Shown piece by piece: positions 16,199 through 24,098 of a DNA stretch of 42,399 bases; the stretch's first letter is position 1; every line of letters starts with the position of its first letter. The stretch comes from Hymenobacter sp. (GTDB lineage: Bacteria > Bacteroidota > Bacteroidia > Cytophagales > Hymenobacteraceae): NCBI GenBank assembly GCA_025354605.1, contig JANXMN010000601.1, positions 1 through 42,399 of the forward strand, read 5' to 3'. The translations under genes and the position numbers were made by a program. Below the pieces are notes generated by a model. The model was not told the origin of the DNA. It saw nothing but the letters and a program-made list of their open reading frames with translations, and ran no database searches.

Positions 16199-17269
16199 TT
16201 AAAGTTGAATGGAAGTGCTGACGCGCCGGTTGCCGATGCCGGCTTCCACGGTCAGGTTCTGGGGCAGGCCGGTTACTTCGGCCAGGCTCATGCGCTCGCC
16301 CCGCAGCACGTGGCTTACCTGGTGCAGCAGCCGCCCCCCGAGGCCCCGGCTCTGGCCCGCCTCGGCCGAGGCGGCCGCTACGGCCGTTCCTGGCGAGGGC
16401 CGCTGGAACGAAGCCCCGCTGCGGACATCCACCGAGATGATGGAACTGGCCGTGGTCGGAGCCGAAGCCGGCAACTCGGCATTGCCGGCAGCCGAGGCTG
16501 TTGCGAGAGTGGTGCTGGCTACCACCGGGGCCGGCTCGTCAGCCGAAACGGGGTGGGAGGGCAGTGGGAAGTTCGGAGCAGTAGTAGTGCGATGGGAATG
16601 AGCCAGCAGCGAAGCCGGAGCCGCCGCCGCGTCCGGCAGCCGCAAGGCCTGGCGCTGGGAACGAACGGGCAACTGCCCCGCCATTGTCCCGGCCTTCGAA
16701 GCGCTAGATGGGAACCGGACCGTCCGGGTTGCCTGGCGGCTAAAGTTTTTTGGTGATTGGTTAAGGCTGGCTTGAGCAGCTCCGGCCGTCAAGGCAGCTA
16801 CTGAAGCGGCCGACCCGGCAGCTGTTGAAGCACGAGCCGCGCGGGCGGCCATTGAGGCAGGCAGGGACGCTGGATGGCGGGCTGCTGGGGTAGGCTGAGT
16901 TGCCAGGTTTCCTTGCGAACGGGTGTTGCCAGGGAAGCCCAGCCTCAGGCCGGCTCCGCCAGCCAGCAGCAGCAGGGCCACGGCGGCGGCCATGGCGATG
17001 GGCCACCAGGTAGCGGCGCGGCGCTGGCGGGGGCGAAGGTGCTCATCTTCCAGCCGTTCCCACATCTCGCGGCGCGGGGGCGTAGCGTGGCCGGGCAGGC
17101 GCGTTAAGAACAGCTGGTCGACCTGTTCGGCAGCGGGCTCGGCGGGGCCGGCGACTGGGGCCGGGCCATCGGCGTGGGCTGCCAGGCGCGCCCACAGGTT
17201 GTCGCCGGGCGGGGTTTCGTGGCCGCCGAGCTGGCTGCGGAAAAGGTCGTCGAGGTCGTCGGAGTGCAT
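16199..17269 (-). CDS. putative anti-sigma factor with duplicated N-terminal motif
   Basis: The 356-residue product is encoded directly after the ECF sigma factor (3-base gap), the usual position for an anti-sigma factor. A single membrane segment lies at about 90-110. Everything C-terminal to it is a low-complexity Ala/Ser/Thr/Pro region, presumably periplasmic, with a short ordered tail (VTGLPQNLTVEAGIG) at the end. The cytosolic part contains two copies of a 24-residue motif, residues 6-29 and 50-73, sharing DxLF, LxGHxTPP and WxRL in identical register. No zinc-anti-sigma HxxxCxxC motif is present, so the role rests on context and topology. Confidence 0.72.
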   Translation of the reverse strand: MHSDDLDDLFRSQLGGHETPPGDNLWARLAAHADGPAPVAGPAEPAAEQVDQLFLTRLPGHATPPRREMWERLEDEHLRPRQRRAATWWPIAMAAAVALLLLAGGAGLRLGFPGNTRSQGNLATQPTPAARHPASLPASMAARAARASTAAGSAASVAALTAGAAQASLNQSPKNFSRQATRTVRFPSSASKAGTMAGQLPVRSQRQALRLPDAAAAPASLLAHSHRTTTAPNFPLPSHPVSADEPAPVVASTTLATASAAGNAELPASAPTTASSIISVDVRSGASFQRPSPGTAVAAASAEAGQSRGLGGRLLHQVSHVLRGERMSLAEVTGLPQNLTVEAGIGNRRVSTSIQL

Positions 17270-17272
17270 GGC

Positions 17273-17830
17273 TTAATTGGCCGAAATAGCGGTGAACTGA
17301 ATGCGCCGCTGCAACAGGGCGCGGGCTTTGCTGAGCTGCGATTTGCTGGTGCCCTCGCTGATGCCCAGCAAGTCGGCAATTTCCTGGTGGCTGTAGCCTT
17401 CCAGGGCGTAGAGGTTGAAGACGGTCCGGTAGCCGGCAGGCAGGGTGGCGAGCAGGCCCAGCAGGTCTTCGGCCTGCAGGGCCGAATCGGCCGTGGCGGC
17501 CGTTACGGCCAGGTTTTCGGGCTGCACGAATTCTTCGAACGATACCGTCGTCAGCTCGCGCTGGCGCAGCTGCATCAGGGCTTCGTTCACCATAATGCGG
17601 CGCACCCAGCCCTCGAAGCTGCCTTCGAAGCGGTAGGTGGGCAGGGCGCGGAACATCTTGGCAAAACCCAGCAGCAGCGCTTCTTCGGCATCTTCGCGTC
17701 GCTTTAGGTAGCGCCGGCACACGGTGAGCATCAGGCCGGCCAGTTGCTCGTAGAGCTGGCGCTGGGCCCGGTGCTCACCGCGCACGCAGGCGGCAATCAG
17801 CTCGTTTTCAGATAAAGTAAGAGTAGGCAA
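17273..17830 (-). CDS. ECF-type RNA polymerase sigma-70 factor
   Basis: The 185-residue product is an extracytoplasmic-function sigma factor that directs RNA polymerase to a specific set of promoters. Region 2 spans about 22-90 and includes the helix with RREDAEEALLLGFAKMF and the DNA-melting part FEGWVRRIMVNEAL. Region 4 spans about 125-180, with LPAGYRTVFNLYALEGYSHQEIADLLGI split around the helix-turn-helix and the recognition helix SEGTSKSQLSKAR. Length is typical. It is the first gene of a unit with the anti-sigma and beta-barrel genes. Its leading bases contain a weak primary-sigma box at 17878. Confidence 0.95.
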   Translation of the reverse strand: MPTLTLSENELIAACVRGEHRAQRQLYEQLAGLMLTVCRRYLKRREDAEEALLLGFAKMFRALPTYRFEGSFEGWVRRIMVNEALMQLRQRELTTVSFEEFVQPENLAVTAATADSALQAEDLLGLLATLPAGYRTVFNLYALEGYSHQEIADLLGISEGTSKSQLSKARALLQRRIQFTAISAN

Positions 17831-17877
17831 AGCGCAGAAAGATTGGTGAGTTGCCGCGGCAGATGCGCGCGCGCGGG

Positions 17878-17885
17878 CAAAGGTT
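17878..17885 (-). promoter_or_regulatory. weak -7-like box (AACCTTTG) upstream of the ECF sigma gene
   Basis: On the minus strand the octamer differs from TAnnTTTG at one conserved position. It lies 48 bases upstream of the sigma factor ATG. An additional autoregulated ECF promoter may exist but could not be picked out by eye. Confidence 0.3.
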
Positions 17886-18141
17886 GCCCACCAGAGAAAT
17901 TATCTTCAGTAATAAAATCCGACTTGGAGCCGGGTATGCAAATAGCAAGCGCAAAAACGGCCGCTTAATAATGGACGCTGTAAGAATCAGGCTTGCCATC
18001 TAGCACCAGCGGGTTGTCCTAAAACTACTCGGAAATGCCCTTGAACTCGAAACCATTCTGCCGCTCTCACTGCAGAAACCCGGATTCATCGCCTAACAGC
18101 CAGCATAGGGCGGGAGCAATAAGCGTCGGCCCGAAGCACAA

Positions 18142-18172
18142 CCGGGCGGACAGCAACCTGCTGCCCGCCCGG
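18142..18172. terminator. GC-rich hairpin downstream of the CoA-binding gene
   Basis: A 14-base-pair stem with one mismatch (CCGGGCGGACAGCA / TGCTGCCCGCCCGG) closes a three-base loop. It lies 26 bases past the minus-strand CoA-binding gene stop. There is no clear T-run on either side, so termination is likely but not certain. Confidence 0.5.
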
Positions 18173-18197
18173 GGTGAGTACAGAATTGCTTTGCTGG

Positions 18198-18557
18198 CTA
18201 GTATTGACCGATTGACAGCAGTACGAGGGTGCAGGCTTCCTCCGTCTGGATACCGTTTTGCTGAGCGAGGAGCTCCAGTTCAGGGTTTTCGGTGCCAGGG
18301 TTAAACAGGATGCGCCGGGGCTTCAGGCCGAGAATATAATCGTACCACTCGGGCTGGTTTTTGGGGCCAACGTACAACGTCACGGTATCAATGCCCATTT
18401 CCTGCGGGCGGTCGGTATGAATGCTCATACCGGCTACCTGGCCCTGGCGGATGCCGACTGGCACTACATCGTGCCCATGCTGTTTCAGCATATGAGCGGC
18501 GCGGAACGAATAGCGGGCCGGATTATCGGAAGCCCCGAGAACAAGGGTCTTTTTCAT
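18198..18557 (-). CDS. CoA-binding domain protein
   Basis: The 119-residue product is a single Rossmann-like CoA-binding domain of the small stand-alone type (PF13380-like). The N-terminal nucleotide-binding loop VLGASDNPARYS (about 5-16) and the conserved NPGTENPEL (about 85-93) are visible. The metabolic role of these small proteins is not established; binding of CoA or a related nucleotide is inferred from the fold family. It is probably monocistronic, with a hairpin downstream and a 148-base gap to the FAD enzyme upstream. Confidence 0.88.
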   Translation of the reverse strand: MKKTLVLGASDNPARYSFRAAHMLKQHGHDVVPVGIRQGQVAGMSIHTDRPQEMGIDTVTLYVGPKNQPEWYDYILGLKPRRILFNPGTENPELELLAQQNGIQTEEACTLVLLSIGQY

Positions 18558-18705
18558 ATTTCTATCGGTTGGCGAACAATTAAACGGGAAAAACCTTTTT
18601 CGGGTAAATGGGAGCTGGGGTTGTTATCCCTATCAATTCTTTTTCAGAAAGCGTCGATTCCAGTGAATTGACTGAGAAATAGTCGCGTTACTCTCGCTAA
18701 CAGCT

Positions 18706-20289
18706 CTAACGGGGATGGCCAACCGCCAGAGCCGTGGCAACTGCTTCGGCGCAGCGTTCCCCATCCATGGCGGCCGACACGATGCCACCCGCGTAGCCGG
18801 CTCCTTCTCCGCAGGGAAATAAGGCCCGCACCTCCGGATGCTGCAGCGTATCCTTGTCGCGCGGAATGCGAATCGGGGCCGAAGTCCGGCTTTCCACGCC
18901 GACAATCTGCGCCTCATTGGTTGCGAAGCCCGGAATCTTGCGTCCGAAGTCGCGGAAGCCCTGGCGCAGCCGCTCGGCCAGTACGGGGCCCAGCACCTCG
19001 TCCATGCGCACGGGCACCAGGCCGGGTTGGTAGGAGGTTTCGAGCAGGAAGGAAGAGGCTTTGTTTTTTAGAAAGTCGCCCAGCAGCTGAGCTGGGGCGC
19101 GCTGCGTGCCGCCCGCTGCCTGGCAGGCCAGCTGCTCCACCTGTTGCTGAAAGTGCAGGCCGGCCAGTACGCCGTGCCGAGCCAAGTCCATATCGGCCAG
19201 CTCCACAGCCGCAACGATGCCAGAATTGGCGAAGCGGGAATCGCGGCGGCTCGGGCTCATGCCGTTCACCACGACTTCGCCGGGAGCCGTGGCCGCCGGT
19301 ACGATAAAGCCCCCCGGGCACATGCAAAACGAAAAAACCCCTCGCTGCTGCCCATTCACCTCGGTTTGGTGCACCAGCGAGTAGGAGGCCGCCGGCAGCA
19401 GGCCGCGCTCGGTGCGCCGGTATTGGGCTTGGTCGATGAGGGCCTGCGGGTGCTCGACGCGCACGCCCAAAGCAAAGGGCTTGGCTTCGATGAGCACGCC
19501 GCGCCGGTGCAGCAGCTCATAAATATCGCGGGCCGAATGGCCGGTGGCCAGAATGGTGGCATCGGCCTCAATAGCTTCGCCAGCGGCCGTTATGACGCCG
19601 CGCAACTCGTTTTTCGCCAGGATGAAGTCCGTAATGCGTGTTTCGAAACGCACTTCTCCGCCGGCTTCTACGATGACTTCGCGCAGGGCCTGCACCACGG
19701 CAGGCAGTTTGTTGGTACCAATGTGGGGATGGGCATCGACGAGGATGTCGGGCGTAGCGCCGTGTTGCACCAGTCGGCGCAGCACCCGGCCCACGTCGCC
19801 GCGCTTGGTGGCGCGGGTGTAGAGCTTCCCGTCGGAGTAGGTGCCGGCTCCGCCTTCGCCAAAGCAGTAGTTGGAATCCGGGTCGACATGCTGCTCTTTA
19901 TTGATGGCGGCGAGGTCGCGCCGACGGGCTCGCACGTCGCGTCCGCGCTCCAGCACAATTGGTTTCAGCCCCAGTTCAATGCAACGCAACGCGGCAAACA
20001 AGCCCGCTGGCCCAGCGCCGACAATGAGAACGCGCCTTTTGCTACCATACACATTTGGATAAATAAACCAAGGCCCAAACAAATCGCTAGGAGGGCGGTG
20101 CAGATAGACATCTGCCCGGAGGCGGACCAGGGGCTGCCGGCCACGGGCATCAATTGAACGCCGTTTTAAGTGCACATAATCCGCTTCGCCGGGATTCTTA
20201 CCGGCCGCGCTGAGCAGCGCTTCGTAACGCGACAACTCATCAAATGCTAGCTCTGGAGTGAGCAGCGTTTCGATTTCAATTTTATCCAT
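18706..20289 (-). CDS. FAD-dependent dehydrogenase-like flavoprotein
   Basis: The 527-residue product belongs to the uncharacterised FAD-dependent dehydrogenase group (COG2509-like). The dinucleotide-binding motif VLIVGAGPAGLFAA is at 87-100 (GAGPAG 91-96) after an N-terminal extension of about 80 residues that is typical of this group. Other conserved segments are the cofactor loop with CFGEGGAGTYSDGKLYTR, the second nucleotide segment ATGHSARDIYE, FCMCPGGFIVPA and the C-terminal FPCGEGAGYAGGIVSAA. Substrate is unknown. A consensus promoter is 56 bases upstream. It is divergent from the MFS transporter. Confidence 0.88.
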   Translation of the reverse strand: MDKIEIETLLTPELAFDELSRYEALLSAAGKNPGEADYVHLKRRSIDARGRQPLVRLRADVYLHRPPSDLFGPWFIYPNVYGSKRRVLIVGAGPAGLFAALRCIELGLKPIVLERGRDVRARRRDLAAINKEQHVDPDSNYCFGEGGAGTYSDGKLYTRATKRGDVGRVLRRLVQHGATPDILVDAHPHIGTNKLPAVVQALREVIVEAGGEVRFETRITDFILAKNELRGVITAAGEAIEADATILATGHSARDIYELLHRRGVLIEAKPFALGVRVEHPQALIDQAQYRRTERGLLPAASYSLVHQTEVNGQQRGVFSFCMCPGGFIVPAATAPGEVVVNGMSPSRRDSRFANSGIVAAVELADMDLARHGVLAGLHFQQQVEQLACQAAGGTQRAPAQLLGDFLKNKASSFLLETSYQPGLVPVRMDEVLGPVLAERLRQGFRDFGRKIPGFATNEAQIVGVESRTSAPIRIPRDKDTLQHPEVRALFPCGEGAGYAGGIVSAAMDGERCAEAVATALAVGHPR

Positions 20290-20344
20290 TTGTAAATATG
20301 AAAGGTATTTATCCTTTTGAGTATTTCTTGCTTAATTCGCTTCA

Positions 20345-20352
20345 CAAAGGTA
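20345..20352 (-). promoter_or_regulatory. Bacteroidota -7 box (TACCTTTG) of the FAD enzyme gene
   Basis: An exact TAnnTTTG match on the minus strand, 56 bases upstream of the start codon. It lies in the 132-base divergent gap shared with the MFS gene. Confidence 0.55.
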
Positions 20353-20421
20353 AGATTGGGTAGCCGGACGATACGCTAAAACCTAAGCGACAGCAGGACA
20401 GAAAGCTCGTTTCTTTGCTTG

Positions 20422-21741
20422 ATGACTTCAAGCTCTGCCTCAGCACCCATATCACGGCTTCGTTCCATAATTAGTGGCTCCATTGGCAACCTGGTGGAAT
20501 GGTACGACTGGTACGCCTACTCGGCTTTTGCCCTGTATTTTGCCCCGGTCTTCTTCCCTAAAGGCAACCCCACTGTTCAACTACTGAATACGGCCGCCAT
20601 TTTCGCCGTCGGCTTTCTGATGCGGCCGTTGGGAGCCTGGCTGCTGGGAGTCTACGCCGACCGGCACGGCCGCCGGGCCGCGCTGCTGCTCTCGGTACGG
20701 CTGATGGCGGGTGGCTCGCTGCTCATTGCTCTTACGCCCGGCTTCGCCACCATTGGGGTGTTTGCCCCGGGCCTGTTGCTGCTGGCGCGGCTTATTCAGG
20801 GATTAAGCGTAGGGGGCGAATACGGAACTTCGGCCACCTACCTGAGCGAAATGGCCGGCGCGAAGCACCGCGGCTTTTGGTCCAGCTTTCAGTACCTGAC
20901 CCTGATGGGCGGGCAACTAGTGGCGCTGCTGGTGCAGTTGAGCCTACAGCAGATATTGTCGGCCGGCCAGCTGGCCGGCTGGGGCTGGCGGATTCCGTTC
21001 GCTATCGGGGCCATTGCCGCGTTGGGCGCTTTGTACCTGCGAACCCACATGGGCGAAACGGCCGCTTTCGAAGCAAAAAAGGCAGCGACCGGGGCTGAGG
21101 CTGAGAGCGAAGGCGCGGTGCCGAGCAAAGGTCAGCTCCGAATGCTCATGCAGCATCCGCGCGCAGTGTTCACAGTGGTGGGCCTCACGCTGGGAGGTAC
21201 ATTGGCTTTTTACACCTTCACCACCTACGCGCAGAAGTTCCTGGTCAACACTTCGGGGTTCAGTAAGGAGCAGGCCACACTGATTTCGTTTGGGGTGATG
21301 GCCGTGGCACTCCTGTTTCAGCCATTGCTGGGAATGATTTCCGATAAGGTGGGCCGCCGCCCGGTGCTGCTGATGTTTGGCCTAGGCGCGACGCTGGGTA
21401 CGGTGCCGGTGCTGCGCCTGCTAGCCCAAACGCACGATGCCTGGGTGGCAGCCGGGCTGCTGGTGCTGGTGCTTTTTGTGGTGAGTGGCTACACCTCCAT
21501 CAGCGCAGTGGTGAAGGCCGAGCTGTTTCCGACTGAAATCCGGGCGCTGGGGGTGGGGTTGCCTTTTGCGCTTACTGTGGCCATATTTGGCGGCACAGCT
21601 GAGTTCGTGGCCCTGGCCGCCAAGGATGCCGGGGTGGAGGAGTGGTTTTACTGGTACGTAACGGCCTGCGCATTGCTGTCGCTGCTGGTGTACTGGCGCA
21701 TGGGCGAAACGCGGGGTGAGCAAGGACGCATGACTGAATAG
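20422..21741 (+). CDS. MFS transporter, metabolite:H+ symporter (MHS) family
   Basis: The 439-residue product has about 12 membrane segments and resembles the MHS group that includes KgtP and ProP. Diagnostic segments are GNLVEWYDWYAYSAFALYFAPVFFP at the first helix (split around EWYD), YADRHGRRAAL between helices 2 and 3, RLIQGLSVGGEYGTS in helix 4 and SDKVGRRPVLL in the second half. It probably imports a dicarboxylate or similar organic acid with protons across the inner membrane; the exact substrate is unknown. ATG at 20422 was chosen over an adjacent TTG at 20419. A TTTCTTTG box just upstream is one base off the -7 consensus. Confidence 0.9.
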   Translation: MTSSSASAPISRLRSIISGSIGNLVEWYDWYAYSAFALYFAPVFFPKGNPTVQLLNTAAIFAVGFLMRPLGAWLLGVYADRHGRRAALLLSVRLMAGGSLLIALTPGFATIGVFAPGLLLLARLIQGLSVGGEYGTSATYLSEMAGAKHRGFWSSFQYLTLMGGQLVALLVQLSLQQILSAGQLAGWGWRIPFAIGAIAALGALYLRTHMGETAAFEAKKAATGAEAESEGAVPSKGQLRMLMQHPRAVFTVVGLTLGGTLAFYTFTTYAQKFLVNTSGFSKEQATLISFGVMAVALLFQPLLGMISDKVGRRPVLLMFGLGATLGTVPVLRLLAQTHDAWVAAGLLVLVLFVVSGYTSISAVVKAELFPTEIRALGVGLPFALTVAIFGGTAEFVALAAKDAGVEEWFYWYVTACALLSLLVYWRMGETRGEQGRMTE

Positions 21742-21928
21742 CCGGGGGCCTACCAAAATCTCCCCAAGCGGAATATTCAGCCCGAAAAATTAAATCTTGA
21801 CAATGGGAGTATATTAATGTAAATTGATTTCTGCTGCAAGCTAAAAATCGGTTGAATATCCTTGCTTAAGAGTTTAGAGAAAGGAAGCTTCCGGTAGCAA
21901 CATTGATTTCACTTTAAGTCCTCAGGCC

Positions 21929-22135
21929 ATGAAACCGTACCCCCACTCGCCTTACGTGAGTACCGCCCGTTTGCTGTTCACCACCACGTTCATGTTGCTG
22001 GCAGGCGTAATTGCCTGGTGGGGTTGGACGCATGTGGCGCTGGGCGGGCTGGGCTTTGCCCTCATTGGTGCCATTATCGTAGTGATAGCAGCACCATTTA
22101 TTCTGGTCTGGTTTCGAAAAAACACGGCTTCCTAG
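21929..22135 (+). CDS. small two-helix membrane protein
   Basis: The 68-residue product has two hydrophobic segments (about 13-33 and 38-60) with a short GG-containing turn and a basic end (WFRKN). No family was recognised. The gene has an ATG start and sits after a 187-base AT-rich gap that may hold its promoter. Its reality is supported by clean membrane-protein composition; function unknown. Confidence 0.6.
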   Translation: MKPYPHSPYVSTARLLFTTTFMLLAGVIAWWGWTHVALGGLGFALIGAIIVVIAAPFILVWFRKNTAS

Positions 22136-22148
22136 GCTCTATCAGGCT

Positions 22149-22163
22149 ATACCGGCACGGTAT
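22149..22163. terminator. short hairpin between convergent genes
   Basis: A six-base-pair stem ATACCG / CGGTAT with a GCA loop lies between the stops of the small membrane protein and the convergent dioxygenase gene. There is no T-run, so it is a weak candidate. Confidence 0.3.
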
Positions 22164-22166
22164 CGC

Positions 22167-23159
22167 TTATACCTCGACGCCTTCCCCCAATACGTTTTCA
22201 ACCCAGCCTTTGCCCCAGTCTTCGAGCTCTTGAGCGCTCCAGATTTGTGGGTAGAAAATGCGGCGTTGAAACTTGGGGGGCAGATAGCTACGCCAGTTGG
22301 TACCGCCAGTGGCCGCCACATCTGTGGGGTTGCGCTGTAGGTAGCGCACCGCCGACTTGTAATGCATCAGGGGCCAATTCACGTTCACGCTCACATCGAG
22401 CTGGCGCAGGGCGCGCAACAGGCGAGGGTGCTGTTGGTCGGCGGCGGGCAGGCGCTGGACCACGGCCCACACGTTGCGGTCGCGGTATTCTTCGGCGTGG
22501 CGGCGCAGGTCGGTCGTGTACTTGCGCTCAAATTCAATCAGAGTGAGGGCTTTGGCGCCGCTGGCTTCGATGGTGGCCCCGGCCTTCCAGTAAATACAGC
22601 CCAGGAGCTGGTCATAGTCGTGGGCCGAAGCCTCGCCCAGGGCCTGACGTTTCACTTGGTCGGTCAGGTTTTCGAGGGCGGTGCTGGCAATTTCAATCAT
22701 GCGATACTGCACGCTCTGGAAGCCCGAGGCCGGCATCAGGGCCATGCGAAAATCGAGAAACTGCTGCTTGTCCATGCCGTCGACCATCACGTCGAACGAG
22801 TCGATGAGGTTTTCGAAATAGCGGTTGATGCGGCCTAGGCGCAGCACGATTTCGCCCAAAGTGGGCTCGGTCAGGCCGCCAATCTGCTCGTACTCGCAGA
22901 GGCAAAGCTTGAAGTAAAGCTCCGAAATCTGGTGGTACATGATGAAAATCCGCTCGTCGGGAATGTTGGTGAGCGGGCGCTGGATGGACAGCAGGGTGTC
23001 CAGCTCGATGTAATCCCAGTAATTAATATACTTGGCGTGGTACAGGCCTTCGAGGTAGGCGGCCAAGTCCTGGCCGTCGGGGGCGTAGCGGGCCTGCAGG
23101 CGTCGAAGCTGTTCGAATACGGCGGGGGAAAACTCGTCCGGGGTGGGAGCGGTGGACAT
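22167..23159 (-). CDS. tryptophan 2,3-dioxygenase family haem protein
   Basis: Members oxidise L-tryptophan to N-formylkynurenine using haem and oxygen, starting the kynurenine pathway. The 330-residue product shows MYHQISELYFK (H76, the distal-side His region), ASGFQSVQYRMIE (about 144-156), and the proximal region NWPLMHYKSAVRYL with H266 as likely haem ligand. The substrate loop reads AATGGTNWRSYLPP (283-295) instead of the more usual GTGGSSG, so the substrate may differ from that of classical enzymes. ATG at 23159 was chosen; the upstream in-frame extension is Pro-rich and unlike the family. No other kynurenine gene is adjacent. Confidence 0.85.
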   Translation of the reverse strand: MSTAPTPDEFSPAVFEQLRRLQARYAPDGQDLAAYLEGLYHAKYINYWDYIELDTLLSIQRPLTNIPDERIFIMYHQISELYFKLCLCEYEQIGGLTEPTLGEIVLRLGRINRYFENLIDSFDVMVDGMDKQQFLDFRMALMPASGFQSVQYRMIEIASTALENLTDQVKRQALGEASAHDYDQLLGCIYWKAGATIEASGAKALTLIEFERKYTTDLRRHAEEYRDRNVWAVVQRLPAADQQHPRLLRALRQLDVSVNVNWPLMHYKSAVRYLQRNPTDVAATGGTNWRSYLPPKFQRRIFYPQIWSAQELEDWGKGWVENVLGEGVEV

Positions 23160-23342
23160 GTAGGGCGGGGGGAGAAGTGGCGAGAACGGCGGGGTGGGCC
23201 GGGGCAAATATCGTTAAAATGTGGGGCTGCCCATCCAGTCTCATTCCCGACAAGCAACCCCACCCGGTCAACGGGCTTCTTTCGTCGGCCGGGTGGGCCG
23301 GGCTCCGGAATGGGCAAGACGGGCGGGTTAGCAGGTATCCGC

Positions 23343-23350
23343 TACTTTTA
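23343..23350 (+). promoter_or_regulatory. near-consensus -7 box (TACTTTTA) of the serine dehydratase gene
   Basis: The octamer matches TAnnTTTG except for the final G. It lies 29 bases upstream of the ATG at 23380, within the 220-base divergent region shared with the dioxygenase gene. Confidence 0.38.
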
Positions 23351-23379
23351 GCCCCGCAAAGCCCTAGCTTGTGCACTTT

Positions 23380-24060
23380 ATGGCTGAAAAATCCAGCATC
23401 TTCGACATGATTGGTCCCGTAATGATTGGGCCGAGCTCTTCGCACACGGCCGGCGTCGTGCGCATTGCCCGCGCGGCCATTCGGGTGCTGGGGGCGTTGC
23501 CCACCGAGGCGGTGGTCACGTTCTACAACTCGTTTGCCCGCACCTACGAGGGCCACGGCTCCGACCGCGCCATAGTGGCCGGCCTGCTGGGCTACGCCCC
23601 CGACGACGTCCGCATCCGCACGGCTTTCGACCACGCGGCCGAAGCCGGCCTGCACTACACGTTTCAGAGCGTGGCCAATGCCTCGACCATGCACCCCAAC
23701 ACCATTAAGCTGAACTTGCATGATGCCGTGAGCGGCCGGCGGGTGGAGGTGATAGGGCAGAGCCGGGGCGGGGGCGTTATTCGAATCGTGGAAGTCGACG
23801 GCTTCCCGGCCGATTTTTCGGGCAACCTGCACACGGTCATCATCGATGCCGCCGACGTGCCGGGCTCCATTGCCTTCATCGCCTCCGTTATTGCGCACGA
23901 CCAGTGTAACATTGCGACCATGTTGGTGAGCCGCAAGGGCCGCAACGATGCTGCCCGGCAGTTTATCGAGATGGATAGCCCCATCAAGGAAATAACGCTG
24001 GCCTATCTGCGTCAGCTGAGCTGGGTGCACGGCATCATTTACATCCCGACCTTGGACTAG
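23380..24060 (+). CDS. sdaAB: L-serine dehydratase, beta subunit
   Basis: This is the smaller subunit of the iron-sulfur L-serine dehydratase that deaminates serine to pyruvate and ammonia. The 226-residue product opens with the signature SIFDMIGPVMIGPSSSHTAG (residues 6-25) and carries a C-terminal ACT-type regulatory domain (about 145-220, LHTVIIDAADVPGSIAFI). The iron-sulfur-bearing alpha subunit is not next to it, so it should be encoded elsewhere in the genome. ATG at 23380 gives the family N-terminus; GTG at 23371 is an alternative. TolC follows after 38 bases but is functionally unrelated. Confidence 0.93.
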   Translation: MAEKSSIFDMIGPVMIGPSSSHTAGVVRIARAAIRVLGALPTEAVVTFYNSFARTYEGHGSDRAIVAGLLGYAPDDVRIRTAFDHAAEAGLHYTFQSVANASTMHPNTIKLNLHDAVSGRRVEVIGQSRGGGVIRIVEVDGFPADFSGNLHTVIIDAADVPGSIAFIASVIAHDQCNIATMLVSRKGRNDAARQFIEMDSPIKEITLAYLRQLSWVHGIIYIPTLD

Positions 24061-24098
24061 CCGCGTCGCGCGGCCCATTCTTGAAAACATCTCACCAC

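Larger units (their letters stand above)
17831..18197. other. 367-base gene-poor region upstream of the ECF unit
   Basis: No convincing gene is seen. The region holds the probable promoter of the sigma factor, a GC-alternating stretch near 17866-17875, an AT-richer middle part and the hairpin at 18142-18172 near the CoA-binding gene stop. Short open frames here overlap real genes and lack family features. Confidence 0.55.

Noticed and set aside
17808-17999. 63-codon minus-strand open frame reaching into the ECF sigma gene start
   Set aside because: It overlaps the sigma factor's first codons out of frame and looks like promoter DNA that happens to be open.
18035-18304. 89-codon plus-strand open frame upstream of the CoA-binding gene
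   Set aside because: It overlaps the conserved C-terminus of the CoA-binding protein on the other strand and has no recognisable features.
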